Assembly (NCBI RefSeq): GCF_902506495.1
Contig: NZ_LR733265.1
Span: 1,198,868 to 1,262,867 of the forward strand
From: Pseudomonas sp. 8O
GTDB taxonomy: Bacteria > Pseudomonadota > Gammaproteobacteria > Pseudomonadales > Pseudomonadaceae
Direction: 5' to 3'
DNA: 64,000 nt
This document shows, piece by piece, positions 33,963-40,501 of this stretch. Below the pieces are notes generated by a model that saw nothing but the letters and a program-made list of their open reading frames with translations, ran no database searches and was not told the origin of the DNA. Position numbers and translations under genes: made by a program. The first letter of the stretch is position 1. Each line of letters starts with the position of its first letter.

Positions 33963-34670
33963 ATGGACGTTGTTGCTCTGCTGCGTGTATCGACCAAGGG
34001 TCAGGGTGAATCCGGGTTAGGTCTGGATGCTCAGCGCGAATACATTCAGCAATCCGCAAAGGCTAATGGCTGGAACATCGTTAATGAATACATCGACGTT
34101 GGTGTGTCTGGCTCAGTTCACCCCCTGGAGCGCCCAGCAGCATCCAAAGCATTCGCCACAGGCTTGCCGGTAGTGGTGGCCAAGCTTGACCGCCTCAGCC
34201 GCGACGTTGAGCACATCGCCGGTCTGATGAAGCGTGCAAATTTCAAAGTGGCATCCATGCCCAAGGCTTCTACGATGGAGCTTCACATTTATGCGATGTT
34301 GGCCCAGCAGGAAAGAGAGTTCATCGCTCAACGTACAAAGGATGGTTTGAAAGCTCTGGCTAATCGTGCTGATGCTGGCGATATCGAAGCACAAGCCAAG
34401 ATCGACAAGCGCAATGCCGGGCGCGCAGCAGCCCACAAAGCACATACATACAAGATCGCCCAGCAGGCAAACAAACAAGCGGCTTTAGCTCGTGCTGAGG
34501 ATTACGCCAGCCATATCAAGGCAGCAATGTTTGACAAGGTGAGCACGCTCAAGGGGTTGGCTGAATGGCTGAACACTAAAGGCATTGCATCCCCCAAGGG
34601 TGTAGTGGGTAGCTGGCAAGCTGTGCAAGTGTCCAGGCTTCTCAGTAAGCTAGATATCAAATTCCCTTGA
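33963..34670 (+). CDS. Small serine recombinase (resolvase/invertase family)
   Basis: The 235-residue protein starts MDVVALLRVSTKGQGESGLG, with the catalytic serine in RVSTKGQ. The conserved arginine helix VVAKLDRLSRDVEHIAGLM, ERE(F)IAQRTKDGLKAL and a C-terminal DNA-binding part (TLKGLAEWLNTKGIASPKG) follow. Resolvases and invertases of this group perform site-specific deletion or inversion. GAGGGGG precedes the ATG. In this element it is additional to the large integrase, so it may resolve multimers or switch DNA orientation. Confidence 0.85.
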   Translation: MDVVALLRVSTKGQGESGLGLDAQREYIQQSAKANGWNIVNEYIDVGVSGSVHPLERPAASKAFATGLPVVVAKLDRLSRDVEHIAGLMKRANFKVASMPKASTMELHIYAMLAQQEREFIAQRTKDGLKALANRADAGDIEAQAKIDKRNAGRAAAHKAHTYKIAQQANKQAALARAEDYASHIKAAMFDKVSTLKGLAEWLNTKGIASPKGVVGSWQAVQVSRLLSKLDIKFP

Positions 34671-34747
34671 GGCGATAGCTATATACGCTGCACAGGCCAT
34701 CAAATAGCTTCATACAGCGATTTTCTATGCGAGGTAGTACGATGGTA

Positions 34748-34861
34748 GCCCTGTAGGCTTAAAACGCCTTGTAGGGCCTTGCAGGGGCTATATAGCGCAT
34801 TTCCTGTAATGGCCAGATATTTTGATATTATAGAAAAAGAAGGGAGTGGGAGTTATCCACA
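34748..34861. other. Candidate replication origin: iteron-like repeats, AT-rich tract and DnaA box
   Basis: Three near-repeats of GCC(C/T)TG(T/C)AGG start at 34748, 34766 and 34776. An AT-rich tract (GATATTTTGATATTATAG, about 34816-34833) follows, and then a consensus DnaA box TTATCCACA at 34853-34861. All lie in the gene-free gap 34671-34949. The combination is typical of theta-type origins. No initiator is encoded immediately beside it. Confidence 0.45.
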
Positions 34862-34949
34862 CCGTTAAGCCCTACTCCTGTCCATCAGGCACCTCCACAC
34901 AGGTATTCAGGAGGCTGTCAGAGGCTAGCAGGCCTAACGCGCGACAGGA

Positions 34950-35729
34950 ATGCCACATAATAATTATTTAGCAGCATCAAATACCATGACAAAGATTTTT
35001 AACGCATTTGGGTTAAGCCGCGATATACCTGCCGATATTAAACGTCAAGTTAGGCAACGCGACGGTTTCGGTTGTGTTGTTTGTGGACTTGGTATTGTTC
35101 AGTATGAACATGTAGACCCCGAATTTAAAGACGCGAGAACCCACGATCCAAATTGCATAGCATTGTTGTGCCCTCAGTGCCACGCTAAAGTTACTACGCG
35201 AATGTGGTCAAAAGCACGAGTGAAATTGGCTATGCGAAGCCCAAAATGCAAGCAACTAGGATACACAAGAGAGTTCTTTGATTTCTCTGACGGCCATCCT
35301 GCACTCAAGTTTGGAGGCATGTTGCTTAGCAACTGCCCCACCCCTATTGAAGTAAGCGGAAAACCTTTATTTAGAATTAAGCCCCCAGAACTACCTGAAG
35401 AACCTTTTTTGTTCTCTGGCTTATTCACTGACTCCGAAGGCAACATAAGCCTCGAAATTGAAGATAATGAGTGGAAGGCCTATTCAAATGCATGGGACGT
35501 CGAAGTAAAAGGATCAACTATCACAATCAGAGAGGCGCACCGAGTTTTTCATCTTATTCTTAGCGTTTCCCAGCCCAACACCATTGTAGTTGAGCGGCTT
35601 AACATGACGCTTGGTGGACTTCAGTTTGAAGCAAACGGGGATTTTTTAAGAGTTACATTCCCCCACGGGGGTGTAAGTGAGTTCACATCTTGCTTAGCAG
35701 ACAACTGCATGGTTGGCATGGCTTTCTGA
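34950..35729 (+). CDS. HNH endonuclease-domain protein with unknown C-terminal domain
   Basis: A 259-residue protein. Residues ~28-95 form an HNH/zinc domain: SRDIPADIKRQVRQRDGFGCVVCG, EHVDPEF, then HDPNCIALLCPQCH, giving two CxxC pairs and the E-H...N...H set. The remaining ~150 residues are beta-rich with SGLFTDSEGNISLEIEDNEW and match nothing I know. An ATG at 34986 (MTKIFNAFG) is an alternative start; neither has a clear ribosome site. It could be a defence or cargo nuclease. Confidence 0.7.
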   Translation: MPHNNYLAASNTMTKIFNAFGLSRDIPADIKRQVRQRDGFGCVVCGLGIVQYEHVDPEFKDARTHDPNCIALLCPQCHAKVTTRMWSKARVKLAMRSPKCKQLGYTREFFDFSDGHPALKFGGMLLSNCPTPIEVSGKPLFRIKPPELPEEPFLFSGLFTDSEGNISLEIEDNEWKAYSNAWDVEVKGSTITIREAHRVFHLILSVSQPNTIVVERLNMTLGGLQFEANGDFLRVTFPHGGVSEFTSCLADNCMVGMAF

Positions 35730-35753
35730 GGTCGAACAAAGGCTCAACCAGTC

Positions 35754-37436
35754 TCACGAAAAACGTTGCCGTGCGTTAGTCATAATCCTGACATATGGCG
35801 TGTCTAGATGCTCTTCTTCACCACCACCATTCATAGCTGACAACACAAGCCCTGAATATTTCTGATATCGAATGTTTGTTTCCCCCTCAGAAAGCATGTC
35901 AGTTGTGTGGATAGCAGGGATTTCTATAGTAGGGTCAGGATTCACCATTATTATGGTGTAGGGTTTTTCATAGAGCCTGTATGCCTCTGTGCTGTTGCTC
36001 TTGGGCTTGCGCTTCACACCCAGGTATTCCCATTCTTCCCTCCCCTCAGTGGTTGTGATACGGCCAACCACATCGCATTTAATTGAATATCCAACATCTT
36101 TAAGCATTGCATTCAGCACAATAGGGTCAGAATGCATTAATACACTTTCCTCCCTCAACACTGTCAAAGTTTCACTTACAATAATATCCCCAGTGTTCAG
36201 GGAAGAAAGCTCAGTTTGTAAAGCTTCTCTTTCGGCTTTCAGTGCTATCAGCTTGCTTTGAATCTCTGGCAGATCAACAGACAGCGCCAGCATCACCAGT
36301 TTTTTAATCTCCTGGGTTGCCTGTGCTATTTCAGCCTCTAAGGTGATTCTGCGCTTATCAGTGTTGGATAGTGTTTGCTTGGCTAATGCCCGCTTGAATG
36401 CTCTATTTGACGTAAGCACCTGAACAAGCTTAATGATGTTTACAGGGATCGATTTATTATTGATACACCCAGCAGTCTTTAAACGATGGTGTGTCAGGCA
36501 ACGCATGGCCGCAGGGATTCCATTAACAAAGTGGAACACCATTGACGCCTCACAATGGGCGCATTTCACCAATCCAACAAGAAAGTGTTTACTTGTGCGC
36601 GTTCGCTCTGTTTTACGCTCTGTTAGAAGTTTCTGAACAAGATGGAAAGTTTCAGGCTCTACAATTGCCGGATAAACACCATGGATTAAATCTCCTGTGC
36701 TGTCAGTGTTAGCCCATGCTCCAATGGCAGCAGGATTAGTTAACCACCCCTGAACAGTAGGCCCTGAACATTTAGAAAGTTTCTCAACACCAGATTGCCT
36801 AATTCTTGATGCAATTGAATGTTTACCAACACCGGAAATATACCAATCAAAGACAAGGCGGATTTGCTGTGCCACCTCTTCAATTACATTACCCTCTGAA
36901 TCGAGCCATACGGGTGTATGGCGCTTAATTCTCTCCCCACCCTTAGCCTTGGTACGTCTTGCCTCATAAGACGCTGATACGCGCTCTGAGAGCGCTTTAG
37001 AATACCCATGCGCTGCCTGTATCTTGGCCATCAACAGGAATATCTGAGTGCCAAGTAAACTTTGCTCGGTGTACTCCGTACCATCCTCAATAGTTACGAT
37101 GGACACCCCTGCTCGCAGAATCGGCGCCAGCAAATCGAAAACATCCCAAGTTCCCCGTCTGGTAGCCCTGTCGATAGCTTCAAGCAATACACAGTCGCCG
37201 GCCCGGATTAGCCCCGCCTCGATAGCTTCCCGAATCTGGATAAACCCGCTTGCAGCCTTTCGATCATCTGTAGAAAACCCACTTTTGGCCAAGTCTTCAT
37301 ATGTCAGGTTTGACCGTGCGTATTCAGGGTGTTGGGCTAACCACCTGTCTATCAGCTCAGCCTGCCGCCTGTAGCTATCACCCTCGGTTTGCCTGTAGCT
37401 GGAAAATCGAATGTAGGGGATTGCTTGCTTTGTCAT
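35754..37436 (-). CDS. Large serine recombinase (integrase of the element)
   Basis: The product is 560 residues from the ATG at 37436. The N-terminal catalytic domain has YIRFSSYRQTEGDSYRRQ (serine in FSSYRQ) and EAIDRATRRGTWDVFDLL. A recombinase domain follows (SASYEARRTKAKGGERIKR...VWLDSEG). A zinc ribbon with VKCAHC...MRCLTHHR...GCINN and a coiled coil (LEAEIAQATQEIKKL) complete the protein. This full set is that of phage-type large serine integrases, which join attP and attB without host factors. The gene ends near the HNH gene and starts 92 bases from the right junction, where an integrase is expected. Upstream in-frame extension crosses host DNA and is not real. Confidence 0.9.
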   Translation of the reverse strand: MTKQAIPYIRFSSYRQTEGDSYRRQAELIDRWLAQHPEYARSNLTYEDLAKSGFSTDDRKAASGFIQIREAIEAGLIRAGDCVLLEAIDRATRRGTWDVFDLLAPILRAGVSIVTIEDGTEYTEQSLLGTQIFLLMAKIQAAHGYSKALSERVSASYEARRTKAKGGERIKRHTPVWLDSEGNVIEEVAQQIRLVFDWYISGVGKHSIASRIRQSGVEKLSKCSGPTVQGWLTNPAAIGAWANTDSTGDLIHGVYPAIVEPETFHLVQKLLTERKTERTRTSKHFLVGLVKCAHCEASMVFHFVNGIPAAMRCLTHHRLKTAGCINNKSIPVNIIKLVQVLTSNRAFKRALAKQTLSNTDKRRITLEAEIAQATQEIKKLVMLALSVDLPEIQSKLIALKAEREALQTELSSLNTGDIIVSETLTVLREESVLMHSDPIVLNAMLKDVGYSIKCDVVGRITTTEGREEWEYLGVKRKPKSNSTEAYRLYEKPYTIIMVNPDPTIEIPAIHTTDMLSEGETNIRYQKYSGLVLSAMNGGGEEEHLDTPYVRIMTNARQRFS

Positions 37437-37521
37437 ACTGCGCAACCTGAATACAGAGGGGAATCTCCCAAGGGAGAGGGGTGTAGAGGGGTCATGATAA
37501 CGCAATATCACAAACCGAGAA

Positions 37522-37537
37522 GCTGGGACCAGGGCCT
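37522..37537. other. attR core of the fklB element
   Basis: GCTGGGACCAGGGCCT, matching the left junction at 14 of 16 bases. Codons to its right continue fklB in frame (GAC CAG GGC CTG ATG). Confidence 0.8.
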
Positions 37538-37682
37538 GATGGGCATGCGGGTTGGCGGCAAGCGCAAGCTGCAGGTGCCCGCGCACCTGGGTTATGGCGA
37601 GCGCAGCATGGGCGCGATTCCGCCCAACTCCAACCTGATCTTCGAGATCGAGCTGCTGGAAGTACTGACCCGCGATGACTGA
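37529..37682 (+). pseudogene. fklB: fklB 3' part, separated from its start by the element
   Basis: This encodes the C-terminal half of the FKBP (LMGMRVGGKRKLQVPAHLGYGERSMGAIPPNSNLIFEIELLEV). The last residues overlap the downstream methyltransferase start by 8 bases. Element sequence at attR provides an in-frame ATG at 37494, preceded at only 2 bases by GAGGGG. A 62-residue C-terminal peptide could therefore be made and might keep the downstream gene translated. It would not be an active isomerase. Confidence 0.9.
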
Positions 37683-38616
37683 TGCAGCCCTCACCACCCT
37701 GCGCAATCATCTGCTGCAGGCGCTGGAAAATCACCCCGGCTCGGAAACCCGCCGCCTGTTCCATGGCCGTGGTCGCTGCTGGCCCGGGCTGGAGCAGATC
37801 ACCGTCGACTGGCTGTCAGGCATCGTGCTGGTGATGCTGTTTCGCGAACCCGAAGCGGAGCACCTTGCCGCTCTGTATGAACTGCTGGACGAGCTGACCC
37901 GCTCGCCGCAGTGGCAGCACAGCGGCGCACGCGGCCTGCTGCTGCAGCATCGTCACCGCGAAGGCAGCGCAAGCGAGTGGCTGGCTGGCGAACCGCAGAC
38001 GCAGTGGCAGATCACCGAACACGACCTGCATTACCTGCTCGACCTGGGCAGCAAGCAGAACAGCGGGCTGTTTCTCGATATGCGCCTCGGACGGCAATGG
38101 GTACGGGAAGAAGTACGCGGCAAGCGCGTGCTCAACCTGTTCGCCTATACCTGCGGTTTCTCCGTCGCGGCCATCGCTGGCGGCGCAGAGCGAGTAGTCA
38201 ACCTGGACATGGCGCGCGCCGCGCTATCACGCGGGCGCGACAACCATCGCCTGAACGAGCACGACCTGAGTCGGGTGGAGTTTCTCGGCCACGAGCTGTT
38301 CAAATCCTGGGGCAAGGTGCGCAAGAGCGGGCCCTACGACCTGGTGATCATCGATCCGCCGACCTTCCAGAAAGGTAGCTTCGCCCTCACCCAGGACTAC
38401 CGCAAGATCCTGCGTCGCCTGCCCGAGCTGCTCACCGAGCGCGGCACGGTGCTGGCCTGCGTCAATTCACCGGATATCGGCCCATCATTCCTGATCGACA
38501 GCATGGCCGAGGAAGCGCCGCAACTGCACTTCGAGCGGCGCCTGGACAACCCGCCGGAGTTCGCGGATATCGATCCGAACAGTGACCTGAAGGCACTGGT
38601 GTTCCAACAGAGTTAA
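37675..38616 (+). CDS. Class I SAM-dependent methyltransferase (RlmI/RlmK-like)
   Basis: The 313-residue protein ends in a Rossmann methyltransferase domain: GKRVLNLFAYTCGFSVAAIAGGAERVVNLD (motif I and II), then LVIIDPPTFQKGSF (motif IV) and VLACVNS. The catalytic-loop layout DPP(T/S)F is that of the RlmI/RlmK-type rRNA cytosine/guanine methyltransferases. RNA is therefore the likely substrate, but the target base is not shown. It is translationally coupled to fklB and so lies downstream of the insertion. Confidence 0.85.
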   Translation: MTDAALTTLRNHLLQALENHPGSETRRLFHGRGRCWPGLEQITVDWLSGIVLVMLFREPEAEHLAALYELLDELTRSPQWQHSGARGLLLQHRHREGSASEWLAGEPQTQWQITEHDLHYLLDLGSKQNSGLFLDMRLGRQWVREEVRGKRVLNLFAYTCGFSVAAIAGGAERVVNLDMARAALSRGRDNHRLNEHDLSRVEFLGHELFKSWGKVRKSGPYDLVIIDPPTFQKGSFALTQDYRKILRRLPELLTERGTVLACVNSPDIGPSFLIDSMAEEAPQLHFERRLDNPPEFADIDPNSDLKALVFQQS

Positions 38617-38628
38617 CCCTTCGTATCT

Positions 38629-38681
38629 GTAGCCCGGATGCAATTCGGGGCCGGTAACCCCCGGATTGCATCCGGGCTACG
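38629..38681. repeat. Palindromic REP, 'gtagcccggatgcaat' family
   Basis: GTAGCCCGGATGCAATTCGG and CCCGGATTGCATCCGGGCTAC form an inverted pair after the methyltransferase gene. Confidence 0.75.
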
Positions 38682-38696
38682 AGCAGATGCCGATAA

Positions 38697-38752
38697 TGTG
38701 GGAGGGGCTTTAGCCGCGACGTGAACAGATCGCGGCTAAAGCCCCTCCCACC
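38697..38752. repeat. Perfect inverted repeat, 'gtgggaggggctttagccgcga' family
   Basis: Two 22-bp arms (GTGGGAGGGGCTTTAGCCGC plus GA, and its exact complement) separated by about 11 bases, in the short convergent gap between the methyltransferase and norR. It would form a very stable hairpin in transcripts from either side. Confidence 0.85.
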
Positions 38753-38758
38753 ATCCTG

Positions 38759-40309
38759 CTACCGAATCCCCAGACGCTTGGCCAAACGACTGAGGTTGGC
38801 ACGATCCACGCCCAGCTCACGCGCCGCATCGGCCCATTTGCCATGATGACGCGCCAGGCACTGCTCGATCAGTTGGCGCTGGAATACGTCCACCGCCGTA
38901 CGCAGTTCCAGGCCTGCCGGGGGCAGATCCATGGGCGCCAGGACGTCGTCGATGGCAGCCGTCGCCTGGGCCGCCAGCAAATCCAGGTCCTGCACGTCCA
39001 GACTGAGAATGCGCGGGCGCTCGCCGTGGCGCGCCAGTGCCTTGATCGCCGCACGGCCAATCAGGTGTTCCAGTTCACGCACGTTGCCCGGCCAATCATG
39101 ACCGAGCAGCGCCTTCTGCGCCTCAGAACTCAGGCGCAAGCTGCGCAGCCCCAGGCGTGCGCGGTTCTCTTCGAGGAAGTAGCCGGCCAGCAACAGCACA
39201 TCGCGACCACGCTCGCGCAGCGGCGGCACCGGCAACGGGTAAACGCTCAGGCGGTGATACAGGTCGGCACGAAATCGTCCGGCACGCACCTCAGCCGCCA
39301 GGTCGCGGTTGGTGGCGGCGATCACCCGCACGTCGACGCGGTGTTCGCGATCCGAACCGACCCGCTGCAACTGCCCACTCTGCAGCACGCGCAACAGCTT
39401 GGCCTGCATCGCCAGCGGCAGCTCGCCCACCTCGTCGAGAAACAGGCTGCCGCCATCGGCCAACTCGAACTTGCCGCTGCGCTCGCTCATGGCCCCGGAA
39501 AAGGCGCCACGCACATGACCGAACAGCTCGCTCTCCACCAGTGCATCGGGCAACGCCGCACAGTTGATGCTGACCAGCGGACGCTGCGCACGTGGCGAAG
39601 CCGCGTGGATCGCCTCGGCCACCAACTCCTTGCCAACCCCGGTCTCGCCAGTGATCAACACGGTGAGCGGGCTGTCACCGACCAGGCGAATCTCGTCCAG
39701 CAGCTTGCGCAACGCCGCGCTCTGCCCGACCAGCTCGCGCGGTTGCTGCCGCGCCTGTTTGTAAAGCTCGGTGAGCTGACGCTCGGCCTCGACCCGCTGC
39801 GCCAGGCCGCTGATGCGCTGGCTGACCTTGACCGTAGCCGCGGCCAGGCTGGCGAAGGCTTCCAGGCTGTCCAGATCGAGTCGGCCAAAGCTGGCCGGGT
39901 CGAGCGAATCCAGGGTCAGCAGGCCCCAGAGCTGCTCGTCCAGATATAACGGGCAGCCCAGGCAATCGTGCACTTCCAGGTGGCCATGCAGCCCCTCCAC
40001 CAGACCGTCGTAGGGGTCAGGCAGGCCGCAATCGGCCGCGAAACGCGTCGGCCTGGCGTGTTCCAGCAACGCAGCCAGACGCGGATGCTCGCTGACTCTG
40101 AAGCGCCGCCCCAGGGTATCGGGACTCAGCCCCTCGACCGCCAGGGGGACCAGAATTTCGCCGTCGAGTCGCAGCAGCGCCACGGCATCGCAAGGGAACA
40201 ACTGGCGCAAGGCAGCGAGCAGGCGGCGATAACGCTCGCCGTCATCCAGCTCGCGAGACAGATCGGCGACCAGGGGAATAAGCGTTTCCAGCAGAGGATT
40301 AGCGGTCAT
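38759..40309 (-). CDS. norR: Nitric-oxide-responsive sigma-54 activator NorR/FhpR
   Basis: The 516-residue enhancer-binding protein has an N-terminal GAF domain (to ~170) that would hold the NO-sensing iron. The AAA+ domain has ITGETGVGKELVAEAIH, GSLFLDEVGELP and a GAFSGA loop in place of the usual GAFTGA. The C-terminal helix-turn-helix reads WADAARELGVDRANLSRLAKRLG. It activates the divergent hmp operon when NO is present. Two matching half-sites lie in the gap at 40324-40360. Confidence 0.93.
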   Translation of the reverse strand: MTANPLLETLIPLVADLSRELDDGERYRRLLAALRQLFPCDAVALLRLDGEILVPLAVEGLSPDTLGRRFRVSEHPRLAALLEHARPTRFAADCGLPDPYDGLVEGLHGHLEVHDCLGCPLYLDEQLWGLLTLDSLDPASFGRLDLDSLEAFASLAAATVKVSQRISGLAQRVEAERQLTELYKQARQQPRELVGQSAALRKLLDEIRLVGDSPLTVLITGETGVGKELVAEAIHAASPRAQRPLVSINCAALPDALVESELFGHVRGAFSGAMSERSGKFELADGGSLFLDEVGELPLAMQAKLLRVLQSGQLQRVGSDREHRVDVRVIAATNRDLAAEVRAGRFRADLYHRLSVYPLPVPPLRERGRDVLLLAGYFLEENRARLGLRSLRLSSEAQKALLGHDWPGNVRELEHLIGRAAIKALARHGERPRILSLDVQDLDLLAAQATAAIDDVLAPMDLPPAGLELRTAVDVFQRQLIEQCLARHHGKWADAARELGVDRANLSRLAKRLGIR

Positions 40310-40323
40310 TTCGACTACTCAAA

Positions 40324-40360
40324 GTCTTTATGACTCACACGCAAAGCGAGTCATTAACAC
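40324..40360. promoter_or_regulatory. NorR/FhpR operator half-sites
   Basis: Two GT-N7-AC sequences (40324-40334 and 40350-40360) fit the NorR consensus. Between them, TGACTC-N11-GAGTCA (40331-40353) forms a palindrome. They lie 40-80 bases upstream of the sigma-54-like promoter of hmp. Confidence 0.65.
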
Positions 40361-40401
40361 AACAAAATAAGTAAGCCGCTGATATTTAAGGATTATTTAA
40401 T

Positions 40402-40416
40402 TGGCACGCTTACTGA
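40402..40416 (+). promoter_or_regulatory. hmp: Sigma-54-like promoter of hmp
   Basis: TGGCAC (-24) followed after five bases by CTGA, where TTGC would be ideal. The -24 box is perfect and the -12 box imperfect (GA instead of GC). Position 86 bases before the hmp ATG is sensible, and NorR-type regulators act with sigma-54. Confidence 0.5.
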
Positions 40417-40501
40417 TAGGTATCTATCGCTAACGCTAGCACGCCACAACTGGCCAGACGAGCCACACCGGCGTCTTTATTTGTCTTGCGGAGATACCCT
40501 T

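Larger units (their letters stand above)
29202..37528. mobile_element. Integrative element of ~8,327 bp inserted in fklB (serine-integrase type)
   Basis: The element interrupts fklB cleanly. Host sequence on both sides rejoins in frame, and both junctions share a short near-identical core (29195-29210 and 37522-37537). Its base composition is far more AT-rich than the flanks. It encodes a large serine recombinase at the right end reading inwards, a small serine recombinase, two four-cysteine miniproteins, two phage tail-tip-like proteins, two small DNA-binding-like proteins, a winged-helix protein, a coiled-coil protein and an HNH protein. No capsid, portal, terminase, lysis or conjugation genes are visible. 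It is best described as a small integrative mobile element or phage satellite. Confidence 0.9.

Noticed and set aside
37494..37523. Similarity of element-derived MITQYHK to native FKBP ITTQYRG
   Set aside because: Only short amino-acid resemblance with poor nucleotide agreement. It is followed directly by the junction, so it cannot replace the lost domain; probably coincidence.
29202..37528. Prophage interpretation of the element
   Set aside because: No portal, terminase, capsid, tape-measure, lysis or repressor-type genes, and it is far too short. Tail-tip-like genes alone do not make a phage.
37437..37706. Extension of the integrase frame to 37706
   Set aside because: It runs through attR into host fklB and methyltransferase DNA in antisense. 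The real start MTKQAIPYIRF is at 37436.
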